The notes: generated from the letters alone by a model not told the origin. Numbered from the stretch's first letter, positions 35,930 to 47,880 are shown. The stretch: 64,000 nucleotides of DNA from Anagrus nilaparvatae (GCA_022575985.1 JAKSXM010000263.1:13868001-13932000), one strand, 5' to 3'. Numbers and translations: made by a program.

Positions 35930-36790
35930 TTTTCTTTGGTCAGAGTGTCTGTGTCCGTTGATTCATTTACAGATACGAGCGTCTTGCTTCTGATATTGCT
36001 ACAACTACTACCTATCGGGATGGTACCTGATTACGGAACTGAAACGTAAATTTAACGATATCTCAACTTAAATCTATAGTAACTATTTAGTTTTTTAACT
36101 AAATATATGTATATTTTTACCTTATAATTATTATTATAAATATTACTCTCAACAAGTGGCAAGTAATTTTTTTTTTCTGAACGGATTGATAAGTGTGCTA
36201 ATCCGTGGAATCAATTTTAATTTTTAAGGGTTTAAAGATCTAATAATATTGCAAATAAATCAATTCACAATGAAGTTAAAAATTAAAAAAAAAAAATTTA
36301 AGAATATCGAAAATAAAATATAAAAAAGAAAAAAATTGTCCTATTGTTCCATAACATCAGCAATATTTTTTCCCAGAGTATGTACTTAACTGCTACATTT
36401 AAGTTTCCTACACTACCTTTTCAAATATATTGCCAAATTTTATTTCGTTTTTTAAAAATTTATGTTGTTACAAGTGATAATCTTTATAAAATAATTTATG
36501 AAATTTGTAGCTTTTTTACTTAAAATATAAAGGTAAAATAACACTGCGTTAAAATAATATGATCTATTACTTAGTTCAGACTTTACAATTTTCTTGCAAT
36601 CTAGTAATCCTGATGATAAGACCGTAAAAACTGGTTTTGAAAGACCTCAGTTTAAACGTTAAAAAAAGTTAAGAAAGTCACCGGACGAATTATAAAGGTA
36701 AAATTAGTGTAAAAATATGTTTCATTACAAAAAATAATCTTAGGATTAAAGTAAACAAATACAGTAAATAAGTTATTTTATAATTCTTAC
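35930..36790 (-). other. End of the giant MED13 intron next to its donor site
   Basis: AT-rich, no repeat partner recognised. The donor GTAAG of the upstream exon is at 36790-36786. Confidence 0.45.
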
Positions 36791-36953
36791 CTAGAATAAG
36801 TAGTTGATTCATCATATGGCAAAACAAACCATTTTCCCAGACGGACAAAATCGCGAGATAATAGGTACCTCTCTATTAAATTATGAAGAGCTTTAAATAA
36901 AAGTGATCTACATTCGTAAGATAATCCACTTTCCCAAGATCCATGTTCATTCT
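36791..36953 (-). CDS. MED13: MED13 (skuld) exon preceding the giant intron, N-terminal domain
   Basis: Minus-strand translation: ...[53 protein letters not shown]. This is the conserved [10 protein letters not shown]...LLFKA.HNL.ER...R.FVR.GKWFV block of MED13 N-terminal domains. It continues directly, in animal MED13, into the HGES block found in exon 3864-3719. The acceptor is the AG at 36955-36954 (alternatively two bases inward) after a T-rich tract. The donor is CTAG/GTAAG at 36791/36790. The exon ends in phase with two bases (AG), completed by C in the next exon to give Ser. There are no stops. The start codon and earlier exons were not found in the 27 kb to the right. Confidence 0.9.
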
Positions 36954-37449
36954 CTAAAAATAATAACTAAATTATTAATTAATCTAAAATATTAACACCA
37001 TATGACATTTTTTTTATATTATAAAAGTTTCCTAGCAATATGGTTAATACATTTTTATTCATTTTATCTAATAAAAATTTTTTACAAAATGATATATTAT
37101 GCACTATTTTAAAATATAGTCTTTTTTACCATAGATGCCTCGACCCTGCCTTTCTATGAGGCATTAAAAATTTTCTTTCAAACGTCCGTTTGCAACCTAA
37201 GAAGTAGTAGTAAAGTTATCAAAAAACTCACTGATTCTCATTGGAATAGACCTCTAGGCCACAACAAGCCCCTAAAAACCTTTGAAAACCGCTTTTGAGG
37301 TTTTTTTAGATTTTATTTAATTATTCATTTATTTAAATTTAATTTTATTTAATTTTTCTGAAGACACCAAAATATAATTTTGAATTTTTCGAAAATCGGT
37401 TTTTTGAGCATAAAAAAAAATATACCATCCTGAAATTTTTTTCACAATC
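36954..37449 (-). other. Probable upstream MED13 intron
   Basis: AT-rich DNA beyond the acceptor of the MED13 exon, with no gene recognised. The frame at 37329-37592 overlaps a MITE end and is rejected. Confidence 0.4.
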
Positions 37450-37451
37450 CT

Positions 37452-38142
37452 AGTAGGGGGCCGTTCATAAATTACGTAAGACATTTTTAAAGATTTTTTT
37501 ACCCCCTCGTACCCCACTGTAAGATATCGTAAGATATCCCCCCCCCCCCTGAGACTTAGATTTATAAATTCAAATATCCTTCTCCCTTCCATGATTACAT
37601 TATAAATTTTATATTTAAAAATAATTTTTACAGATTATAGTCATAATAATAATTAATATAGGTAAATTTTAATTGAATTAAAATATTTATCTTTAAAAAA
37701 AGTTGTAAAATAATAAAACGGCCTTCTAAGAATAAGTATAAAAAGTCGGTGTATATACTTTCTTTTTTTAATTGTTATTTAATAAAGTATTAAATTCAGT
37801 CTAAAAACTAATAAATATTTTACGATCTATTTTTTTTTTTTTAATTTTTATAATTATATGTATAATATTTCATAAGGTATCAATTGGTGTATATATTATA
37901 GGATTTTATTATTTCCTGTAAAAACATCTTATTTAATGAATCATTTATAAAAAAAAATTTGAAACATGAGAAATATTTTTTGATAAAAATATTTTTATGA
38001 ACAATAAAAAAAATTTTTTTATACTGATTCTTTATGTAAGATTCAAAAATACCCATGCCTTCCCCCATCGTAAGAAATCGTAAGAAATTGATTGACCCCC
38101 CCGCACCCTAATTTGTCTTACGTAATTTATGAACGCCCCCTA
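37452..38142. mobile_element. MITE with ~30-bp terminal inverted repeats
   Basis: Left TAGGGGGCCGTTCATAAATT with ACGTAAGAC following. The right end is the inverse, TAGGGGGCGTTCATAAATTA with CGTAAGAC following. C-runs lie inside each end. About 690 bp, no coding. The target duplication is probably TA but is ambiguous because the termini are themselves CTAG-like. Confidence 0.7.
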
Positions 38143-38309
38143 GGTTGAAAATCGACTCTGACATTTATCAATACACTGAGAAAGCGAAGAAATTGAAGTA
38201 ATGACTAAGAAGCAATTGATATATGCCAATAATGGATATCATTAATTTAATGGCGAGATTGAAATTATTTCAAATATTTAAAAGCTATTAAAATGATTTT
38301 AAATACATA

Positions 38310-38880
38310 ATGTATTTATACCAGAAAATAAGTTTTATTTTTCTGAACAAAAAAATTTATTTTTTTGTTCAGTTTTTGTTTTACCTTTTATTTTACCTTT
38401 TGTTTTACCTTTTATTATATTTTAATTTATTATTTTATTTTAATGTTTACTTATCCCGCTTGTTTATTTTTTTTAATTATACTTTTCAATTTATTTGTTT
38501 TGAATTTGTTTATTATTTTTTTTTTTTATTTTTTTATAAATTAATATTACATATTTATTAACCTTTTTAAACTTTTAAAGTACTTTTTAAAAATTAAATA
38601 TCTATTAAAATAAAAAAACTGATGAAAAACTTGACCACCACTCCGGGATTCGATCCATAGTACATACTAATTTTTGTTATTAATAGTATTATTGAACTAA
38701 AATCATTTTCTATCGATTGAATGTTTTTAAACAGTAAATTAAAGTATTGAAAACTATTAATTTAATTATAACCCCTCTATTAATTCCATCTTATATTCTT
38801 TTTTATTTTTACGAAAATTTACATCAAAACAATGACTGCAGTATTGAATAGCGAGCGGCTATTCCTTTAATAGTGGCGCC
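38310..38880. other. AT-rich inner part of the composite element
   Basis: TTTTACCTTTTATTTTACC-type repeats at 38380-38410, the rest AT-rich. The Phe/Tyr-rich frame at 38310-38561 is low complexity and is rejected. Confidence 0.4.
38628..38705 (-). tRNA. tRNA-like relic (B box and weak A box)
   Basis: On the minus strand GGATCGAATCCCGG fits the polymerase III B box, with a weak A box (TAGTTCAATAATA) about 45 bp upstream and a T-run downstream. The anticodon arm does not fold well. A pseudogene or SINE fragment is likelier than a functional tRNA. Confidence 0.3.
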
Positions 38881-39109
38881 ATCAAATCAATGATATCTCG
38901 GGGAAAAAAACCATGTGGCGCATGATTTTCAATCATGTATCGCTTAACACGAAAATGTTATGCTAAACGTCGTAAATAGTCATGGGATCACACCAAACAT
39001 ATTTAAAGTTTAGCGTCTGCTGTAGTTGAATTTTCTGTTAAATATTGCTCTTTTATTCAATTTTTTATATTAATTAAATTAAAATAATAATTATTTTATT
39101 AAGTAATAT

Positions 39110-40122
39110 ACACCAAACCTAAAAGAATTTTTTGTTACCCAAAAAAGATTGAATGTTTATTTAATTTTTTTTAAAGGCATTATTTTGAGTTTAATTCTTT
39201 TAAAACATATGATTTTCATTTTAATTCTATTCGGAATTTATTTTGACAATAAAACCTCAAAATGAATTTCTTTTAAAAAAACAACTTTCAAAAGGTTTAG
39301 TCGGAATTAAAATTGAAAGAAAATCATTAAAAAATTAATTTATTTATAACCAATTTAAAATAGGTTATAAACAACGAGTTTTTATTTGAATTATAATTAT
39401 TGCTTAAATGCTAGAAAAAAAGAAGTTTTGGATCTTAATTAATATAATTGTTTTTAAAATAACATATTTAGTGGAAGTTGTGTTTCTAAAAAAAATTAAT
39501 TAAAATAAAAAATCTTATGGCATTACCATTTGGAGATGTAGTTTGGGAAATATTAATACCCAGTTTGGTAAGCATATTACTTTTAATAGGTGAATTTTTA
39601 AAGCTAATAAATCATTTTGAATATTAAAAACTAAAAGTAGTATGCTTACCAAAATGGGTATTAATATTTCCCAAACTAAATCTCCAAATGTTAATGCCAT
39701 AAGATTTTTTATTTTATTGAATTTATTTTAGAAACACAACGTCTACTAAATATGTTATGTTAATAACAATTATATTAATTAAGATCCAAAACTTCTTTTT
39801 TTGCTAGCATTTAAGCAATAATTATAATTCAAATAAAAACTCGTTGTTTATAACCTATTTTAAATTGGTTATAAATAAATTAATTTCTAAATGATTTTCT
39901 TTAAATTTTAATTCCGACTAAACCTTTTGAAAGTTATTTTTTTAAAAGAAATTCTTTTTGAGGCTTTGTTGTCAAAATAAATTCCGAAAAGAATTAAGAT
40001 AAAAATCATATGTTTTAAAAGAATTAAACTCAAAATAATTCCTTTTCAAAAAATTAAGTAAACATTCAATCTTTTTTGGTTAACAAAAAATTCTTTTAGG
40101 TTTGATGTGTCTTTTATTGAAT
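39110..40122. mobile_element. Near-perfect 1-kb hairpin element
   Basis: Termini ACACCAAACCTAAAAG and the inverse of ACACATCAAACCTAAAAG. The arms match almost base for base to a loop near 39580-39640. It is inserted in the arm of the composite element: the other arm (44390-44420, 'aaaagatattacttaataaa' region) is uninterrupted. The frame at 39515-39700 is an artefact. Confidence 0.75.
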
Positions 40123-40542
40123 ATAATGTATTTTAATATTTCAGCGTAGGTATAATACTGTTATTGTAAGAAGTGTAAATTTTCGAATTCAAATAAATTT
40201 TCTTTCAACAAAAAATGGCCAAATATTACACCTTATCTCACAAAATATTTTTTTTTTGTAGATAAATAAAGAAAAAACAAGGAACTAAATAAGAATATTT
40301 GGCTTCTTCCAAAAAACCTTCCATTTTTTATTGAAAGATAAAGGACCCCGCACAAACCTTATGGGATTCGGGTTTCGGCGGAATTGGCTGAATTTTTGGT
40401 ATGTTGTACATTTCGTCATCCTGAGCAAAAGTCTCAATGGGCACGAAGCTCCAAAATGCTTTCTTTGGCTCCCACAAAGCTCCAAAGCTCCACAGATCCA
40501 ACATTATTTATTATTGGAAAAGGTCATATTTTATTTTTTTAA

Positions 40543-42091
40543 GGGTAATTCCATGGATAAAACGCACAAAATGATATGCCAGGTCTCCAAAATAGGAAAT
40601 TTGCTTTTTTTTCGATAAAACAACTTAAAAATAGATGATTTCCCGAATTTGAAGGTTTTCTATAAATTTTGAGGGGTGCTATGCTGATTTAAAGTTTTTT
40701 GGTCAAATTTCTCTCCTCAGCCACCATTTTTGAAAATCCCGTAAAAAAGCTCTAAAAAACGTTAAAGAAAGAAAAAAAACTAGGTTTTCGATGTAAAATT
40801 TGATGAAAAATTCGAATTTTCAGTCAGATTTTTCCTAATCTATGTCAATTCGCGGGAAAATTCAAATTTGTGTTAAACTTTAAGTGAAAATAACTCAAAA
40901 GTTTCCCGCTAAAAAAAAAATTTTGTTCTCAAAATCTTCCAAAATTGCATATATTTTCCTGAAAAAAATTTCCTGAGAGTAATTTTTGTTTTAAGCGAGT
41001 AATACCGATTTTCGTTTTTTTCAATTTTGACTTGTTACTTATTTTGTTGATTTCCCGCTAAGTCACGTGACCAAAAGAAAATCTGACCAAAAATTTGAAT
41101 TCTGCGGGAAATTTTACAAGGGTATAGTAATTTTGGTATCCTTTGAATGATACATCTCAATTTGACAATTTAATTAAAATGGTTTATTAAAATATAGAAA
41201 AAATGAAAATTTATAAAATGGGATTTTCTTGATTTTTTTACATTTTTAGCCGAAAAATCTTGTTAAATCTAAAAATAAAAATACTTCTTTTGGAAAAAAC
41301 AAAAGTTATGTCTATTATTTATAAAAAATAAATTTTTTTAAGTTTAGATTTTATTTTCTATCAAAATGTCTATAAATAGTTAGAAATGTACCCAAAAATC
41401 AAGAAAATCCCATTTTATAAATTTTCATTTTTTATATATTTTAATAAACCATTTTAATTAAATTGTCAAATTGAGATGTATCATTCAAAGGATACCAAAA
41501 TTACTATACCCTTGTAAAATTTCCCGCAGAATTCAAATTTTTGGTCAGATTTTCTTTTGTTCACGTGACTTAGCGGGAAATCAACAAAATAAGTAACAAG
41601 TCAAAATTGAAAAAAACGAAAATCGGTATTACTCGCTTAAAACAAAAATTACTCTCGGGAAATCTTTTTCAGGAAAATATATGCAATTTTGGAAGATTTT
41701 GAGAACAATATTTTTATTTTTTAGAGGGAAACTTTTGAGTTATTTTCACTTAAAGTTTAACACAAATTTGAATTTTCCCGCGAATTGACATAGATTAGGA
41801 AAAATCTGACTGAACATTCGAATTTTTCATCAAATTTTACATCGAAAACCTAGTTTTTTTTCTTTCTTTAACGTTTTTTAGTGCTTTTTTACGGGATTTT
41901 CAAAAATGGTGGCTGAGGAGAGAAATTTGACCAAAAAACTTTAAATCAGCATAGCACCCCTCAAAATTTATAGAAAACCTTCAAATTCGGGAAATCATCT
42001 ATTTTTAAGTTGTTTTATCGAGAAAAAAAACAAATTTCCTATTTTGGAGACCTGGCATATCATTTTGTGCGTTTTATCCATGGAATTACCC
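40543..42091. mobile_element. TTAA-flanked foldback element, 1.55-kb hairpin
   Basis: Termini GGGTAATTCCATGGATAAAA and inverse, directly flanked by TTAA (40539-40542 and 42092-42095). The partner arm of the composite element at 44137-44150 shows the empty site. The arms are near-identical inverse copies with the centre near 41315. No transposase. The TTAA duplication suggests piggyBac-type mobilisation. Confidence 0.82.
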
Positions 42092-42139
42092 TTAATGCAT
42101 CTTTTGATAAATAAAAGTATATAGTCTTAAGTTTTTGAG

Positions 42140-42751
42140 GTCGCTTAATTCAAATCTGATGTCAGAAAAATGATATTGACAGTTGACAGCTGTCAACTAG
42201 CTGTCAAACGGTAATTTATAATCGGGATTTATGAAAATAGCGCATATATATATCTGTTATTGTTGTCGCTGAATTCAAATCTGATGTCAGAAAAATAATA
42301 TTGACAGTTGACAGCTGTCAACTAGCTGTCAAACGGTAATTGATAATCGGGATTTATGAAAATAGCATGTATATATATGTTTTTATTGTCGCTGAATTCA
42401 AATCTGATGTCAGGAAAATGATATTGACAGTTGACAGCTGTCAACAAGCTGTCAAACTGTAATTTATAATCGGGATTTATGAAAATAGCACATATATATA
42501 TGTTTTTGTTGTCGCTGAATTCAAATCTAATGTCAGAAAAATAATATTGACAGTTGACAGCTGTCAAACGGTAATTTATAATCGGGATTTATGAAAATAG
42601 CACATATATATATATATTTTTATTGTCGTTGAATTCAAATCTGATGTCAGAAAAATGATATTGTCAATTGACAGCTGTCAAATAGCTGTCAAATGGTAAT
42701 TTATAATAAGATTTTATGAAACCAGCACATATATATATGTTTTTGTTGTCG
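42140..42751 (+). repeat. ~123-bp tandem repeats, five units
   Basis: Units start near 42143, 42265, 42387, 42510 and 42625. Each has GAATTCAAATCTGATGTCAG, the palindrome TTGACAGCTGTCAA, CGGTAATTTATAATCGGG and an ATATATATG run. Two to three more units, mostly inverted, are at 43769-44110. Because 123 is divisible by 3, an apparent repeated ORF arises on the minus strand (42322-42567). I do not regard it as a gene. Confidence 0.8.
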
Positions 42752-43768
42752 TATAGCGTTGCTATAAAACCCGCGTAAGACAATTTTCATAAGTGCGCGA
42801 AAGATTATTTATCCACGATAATCTTATATTAGAAAATGATGGATTTTTAACAGGTAGTAGCGACACACACTCACGACACACACAAATACTGACCGACCGC
42901 AAGAGCAACGAACGAGAAGAGCGAGAAGGGAAGAGAGGCCGGCTAAGGAGAGTATTGTTGCGCGGACCTTGATACTAGAAAAAGCACCTTTTTATAAAAA
43001 GAATAATTTTGATAATTAAATTAATTGATAAGTATTGAAAAAGTTTGTTTCAGTAATTAAAGATTGATAAATTAATGATTTTTGATAATAAATAATATTG
43101 CCGCGATAAGGATTAATAATTAATTGCAAGTTATACTAACTGTTTAATCGAATATTGATTACAAGTTTCTATTAGCGGACATCTTTATTATGGGATTTTT
43201 ATTGTTAAAAGGAATGATATTTATTGAAGAAGTCTTATAAAAATGGAAGCAAGTTTATTTAATAAGTAATAGAAAAGTTTTGATTAAGGAAAGATTAGCA
43301 AGATAATTAGCAGAAAATAAGGTAAAGAAAATAATTAAAATGGTCATGTGTGTGTCGCAAAGAATTGAATTAGTGAAAAGTGACATTTATTATAATTATT
43401 GAAAGTGATGAATTAGCGGTTAAAAATTATATGGACAGTGAAATAGATTAAATTTAGATTATAAAGTGTAAAATATTAATGAATAAGATTTTGAATAAAG
43501 TAGATTTTTGTATATAATTTTGAAAAGATAAATTAGTGAATTTTTATTACAGGTTATCCCCCTTTCACCTCCCCCTCTTCAGCATTATAGTTAAATTCCC
43601 GCGATCCAAAGAATAAAAGTCAATCATGTGCTACCGTTTCAATATACATATATTATCGCGCGCGCGTGTTTACACGACTCCTTTTTGCTTAGCAACTTAT
43701 ATAATTTTATTTGAAATAATAAATAATAATTGTGGTCATTCCGAGAGGGCGGAAATAGCCACATTATA
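42752..43768 (+). mobile_element. 1.0-kb insertion with 4-bp duplication, possible solo LTR
   Basis: It interrupts a unit of the 123-bp repeat: GTCG is duplicated at 42748-42751 and 43769-43772. It contains a higher-GC stretch rich in CACACAC and GAGCGAGAAGGG (42860-42960), and an AATAAA at 43608. This layout (promoter-like, then poly(A) signal, ~1 kb, 4-bp duplication) suggests a solo LTR, but the ends are TATAG...TTATA, not the usual TG...CA. Confidence 0.5.
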
Positions 43769-44136
43769 GTCGCTGAATTCAAATCTGATGTCAGAAAAAT
43801 GATATTGACAGCTGTCAACTTTAAATATCAATTTTTTGTCAGCAGATATGAATTCAGTGACGACAAAAGCATATAAATATGTGCTGATTTTTTAAATCCC
43901 GATTACTTTCTACCATTTGACAGCTAGTTGACAGTTGTCAATATCATTTTCCTGACATCAGATTTGAATTCAGCGACAACAAAAACATATATGTTTGTTG
44001 GTTTCATAAATCCCAATTATAATTTACCGTTTGACAGCTAGTTGACAGCTGTCAACTGTCGATATAATTTTTTTGACATCAGATTTGAACTCAGCGACAA
44101 CAAAAACGTAAGACTATATACTTTTATTTGTCAAAA
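43769..44136 (-). repeat. 123-bp repeat units, inverted part
   Basis: After one partial forward unit (43769-43840) the units run in reverse (CAGCGACAACAAAAACATAT and so on) to 44110. Together with 42140-42751 they form inverted arms around the inserted 1-kb element. Confidence 0.7.
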
Positions 44137-44840
44137 GATGCATTAAAAAAATAAAATATGACCTTTTCCAATAGTAAATAATGTTGGATCTGTGGAGCTT
44201 TGGAGCTTTGTGCGAGCCGAAAAAAGCATTTTGGAGCTTCGTGCCCATTGAGACTTTTGCTCAGGATGACGAAATGTACAACATACCAAAAATTCAGCCA
44301 ATTCCGCCAAAACCTGAATCCCATAAGGTTTGCGCGGGGTCAAAATTTACACTTCTTACAATAACAATATTATACCCACGGTGAAATATTAAAATACATT
44401 ATATTCAATAAAAGATATTACTTAATAAAATAATTATTATTTTAATTTAATTAATATAAAAAATTGATTAAAAGAGCAATATTTAACAGAAAATTCAGCT
44501 GCAGCAGACGCTAAACTTTAAATATTTTTGGTGTGATCACATGACTATTTACGACGTTTAGCATAACATTTTCGTGTCAAGCGATACATGACTGAAAATC
44601 ATGCGCCACATAGTTTTTTTCCGGTGTATATTCTATTGGCATATTGCAATCGCTTCTAAGTCATTGCTTCAATTAGTGCATCACGATACGATACGATATC
44701 GATATTTTAAAATTATCGATATCGTCTCGACAGAACTACAATAAATATCGTATCGTATCGATATCGACGATATTTTTCAGAACATGATATCGTATCGATA
44801 TCGTCTCGATATTCGATAAAATATCGACATACAAAATAAA

Positions 44841-45752
44841 AAGCAATTTTTTTTAATTAAAAAATAATGTGACCGACCGTCTTTTGTTATGTTTTTTTTA
44901 ACATACAAAAATATAATGCGCCAAAATATATATAAAAGGGTTCTTTCTATTTAATTTATATGAAAACCAAATATTATAATTTTTAAAAAGTTGGAATTTT
45001 TAAAAATAATTTTCTAATTTTAATTTAACTCGATGTAAGAAAACGATAGAATGTTTAGTTTACTGAAAAAAATCAAATTTCCCAATGAAAAAAAAAGTTC
45101 AATTAATTCACTATGTAACCCCTCGAAAGGGGGGTTGTACAATAATTATATAGTTTTCTAATTTCGAGCACTTCCTACCCGCCTAATCTCTCAATTGGAA
45201 CAAGGAGATGAGCCCTTGAATCGCAAAGGTTTTAAAATAAGTATCGAGGCTGTGCCTCTCTTAAAAATTTTTTTGAAGTATACTAAAAAAAAAACTTTGA
45301 TTTTGAATTGTAAATTGTGGTTATTTATAAATGTATTTTCATCTTATATGTTATCAACAAATTCACCAAATATATTTATGTTTTCCAGAAAAGCTAATTT
45401 TGTTTAAATTATTAGATTTTTAAAAAGTTGCAAATTGTTTTGAGAAACAGAGGATACACCTTCTCAAACATACATTTATATGCACACAATGGCAACATAA
45501 GCATATAGTTGCACCGAAATGACCTGGGGACCAATTTTCTCCTTTAATTGAACAATTTAAAGACTTCCGTTTTTTGACGTGACAAACTTATAAGGCACAA
45601 TTTCATCTATGTATTGCATACATAGAGTGATCGTGCCTAAAAATATTTTTAAACAATAGAAAACCGGTATAAGGGTATAATACTTGATATAATACTTATA
45701 CTTATATTTTTTTAAATAATATGTATAGCTAGTTGAATAAATAAATTACGGC
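44841..45752. other. Left interior of the hAT-like element, no gene recognised
   Basis: AT-rich DNA between the subterminal repeats and the TTCGA repeat. A 70-codon frame (45195-45407) has no recognisable motif and no supporting features, so it is not called. Confidence 0.4.
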
Positions 45753-45960
45753 GCGCCATAGCGCGCGCGACTAAGTTAAGTTCTAAACTTAGAAGCACTA
45801 ATATACAGGAAATTTAGGTTTCTCTCTCTAATTTTGACAAATCTTTCAAGCAAGAATATATCGAAGATGTCGAAAGTCGAATTTCGATTTTTTGATCGAA
45901 TTTCGATTTTTTTGATTGAAATTCGATTTTTATGTCGAGAAGTTCGGCGGGTTTATTTTT
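45753..45960 (+). repeat. TTCGA-rich dispersed repeat, copy 3
   Basis: Hairpin GGCGCGCCATAGCGCGC, then 'taatatacaggaaa', CTCTCTCTAATTTTG and TCGAATTTCGATTTTT units. Same orientation as the 362-545 copy, inverse of 22400-22590. Confidence 0.6.
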
Positions 45961-47880
45961 TTTATATAATTTGATTTGTCCATTATAAAAAAAGGTTTTT
46001 TAAACTACATGGCTAAAAAGGAATGGTTTATTATAATAAAAGTTTTGTAATCAAATTGCAAACGCGAGAGCAGCAGACAAAGTTTAGTGATAGTATTTGT
46101 TGTTTTTTGACACAGTTTATAGCAGATTTGTAAGACATAAAATCTTAAAAAGTTGTTACATTGTAAGTTATATGTGAAAATTACTTATTTTTACCATGGT
46201 TTAGCATAAATTTATAATGGAGTATCCTATTTCGTTCACTTAAATATCATCAGTAAGTATAATAATATATAACTAATACTATATTATCTAATACTAAAAA
46301 AAAACTATTAACAAAATCTTATAATTTATTTGCAATAAACATTTATTGTAATTTATGCTTAATAGTTTTGAGGTTAGATTGAACAGAAATTAAAATGCAA
46401 AATTTTAAATTATAAAAAGAAATATTTTAATTAGATAAATTAAATAAATGAAGGCTTTATTAAATTTATATTTATATATATATTAATTTCAGGAATGATG
46501 CAAATATACAATGCTTGAATATTTTTATAAAATTGTACACTGGTAATACAATTGATGTACGAGTAAAATCTTCTGACAGCATTGGATTTTTAGAACAAGT
46601 AGTTCTGGAAACAGAAAAAATTCCTGAATCATTCCAACGCTTAATTTATGTAAAGATAGATAGATTATTTCAAGTCTTGTAAAGATTACAACATTGAAAA
46701 TTTGCCTGAGATTATATGTGTAGCAAAAAATATTAGTTACTACTCCATCTAAGAAATTATTATAACGATTCCAACACAGATTTCAGAAACTTTTTGTTCA
46801 CTTAATACAAAATACAAGATCAATCAGGAGTTTTGGTAAGCAATCAGCGGCTATTTTATCCATGAAGCTCTTTTCGTGGTCAGCAATTAGAAGATTCTGA
46901 TTTGATTTTTGATAGCAATATAGAAAGGCATTTAATAAATATGTTAGAAGTTGTTATAGCAAAAGTGGAATTTTTGTTGAAATTTTAGAAAGCACGAGGA
47001 CAATAGTTTATGTACCAACTCAGTTTGGAAAGCATTAAGTTTGGATGAATCATCTTTAAAAAATGTTGTTAAACAAGAAAGAAGAGAATTTTTAACTGTA
47101 ATCAATAAATGGGTAATACAAAATTTTGAATTTAACAACCAAACCAGAATATCACCAGCGTTTACAATGAAGAAATATAATAATAATATTAGATGGCAGT
47201 TATCGTTAACAACACCAACATCGGTAGATAATAATTTTAATGATTTAAAAGTATCAATAAAGTTCTTAGATAAAGCTAATATTTTACAATATTTTTGGAA
47301 TACTTACATACTTAAAGATTCAAAAAATAAAGAATTCTTTACAATGTACAATTCAATTGATTCTTTATTGATAACTGATGTTTATGAAAATTTAGCAGAT
47401 TATTTTTAAATAAAACAATAGTGATTATTTGTCAAATTGGTTTTATACTAGAACCAAATTTAAAAGCAAAGTGTAGAAATTTATTAAGTTATTTACCGAT
47501 GCCATTACAACAAAATGTTAAATCAATAAACAATGAATCAATAATTTAATCAGAAGAAAGAAAAAATATTGAATTTTTAAAAAAACAATTCAATGATTTT
47601 AAAAATTTATTAGAAGATAAGAATTTTTTTGACAAAAATTAAAATCCAACGATGATCAAGAAATAAAATGTGACAAAATAATATTAGCAGCAAGATCAAC
47701 AGTATTTTCAAAAATGTTTTCCGAAAGGCCAAAATTAAATTTAATTGAAATAAATGACATCCAATAAGAAGTATTTAAAAATAAATTTCATATAATTTTA
47801 TAATTTATTTAATCAGACAGAAAACGTCAAAATTTAATAACAGTTTATAAATAATAATTGTAAATTATATTTTATAAGTT
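45961..47880 (+). pseudogene. Decayed ubiquitin-ubiquitin-MATH-BTB fusion gene inside the hAT-like element
   Basis: Reading rightwards: a possible 5' leader (46060-46252), then a GTAAGT...TTTCAG intron (46253-46492). The next exon opens ATGATGCAAATA, giving the ubiquitin-like start MQI at 46498. Module 1 (46498-46735): after a ~17-bp insertion, FIKLYTGNTIDV, VKSSDSIGFLEQVV, IPESFQRLIY, then a shift to KDYNIENLPEIICV. This matches ubiquitin's order KTLTGKTI, SDTI, GIPPDQQRLIF, SDYNIQKESTLHLVL. Module 2 (46780-46990): weak N-terminus, then NQRLFY, FRGQQLED, DSNIERHLINMLEV. Next a MATH domain (47041-47450: INKWVIQNFEF, TRISPAFTM, NNIRWQLSLTTP, NKTIVIICQIGF). Last a BTB start (47560-47850: FNDFKNLLEDKNFFD, then CDKIILAARSTVFSKMF, IEINDIQ). 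At least five stops or frameshifts make it non-functional. MATH-BTB (SPOP-type) proteins recruit substrates to CUL3. Confidence 0.72.
46253..46492 (+). other. Probable intron of the ubiquitin/MATH-BTB relic
   Basis: Donor CA/GTAAGTATAA at 46253 and acceptor TTAATTTCAG ending at 46492, directly before the ATG ATG CAA ATA start. An intron argues against a retrocopied (processed) origin. Confidence 0.5.

Larger units (their letters stand above)
3865..36790 (-). other. MED13: Giant MED13 intron (32.9 kb), almost all transposon-derived
   Basis: Bounded on the minus strand by a GTAAG donor at 36790-36786 and a TTTTTACAG acceptor ending at 3865. The exons on either side join in frame to give a continuous MED13 N-terminal sequence (...STTYS/S/NHLSF...). 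The intron contains foldback elements, MITEs, Helitron-like ends, LINE fragments and a hAT element, described separately. I found no other MED13 exon inside it. Confidence 0.8.

Noticed and set aside
42322..42567. Open frame with 41-residue repeats
   Set aside because: Produced by a 123-bp tandem repeat whose length is a multiple of three. No start context and no similarity.
45195..45407. 70-codon frame inside the hAT-like element, considered as a transposase remnant
   Set aside because: No hAT motif, no BED finger and no dimerisation region visible.
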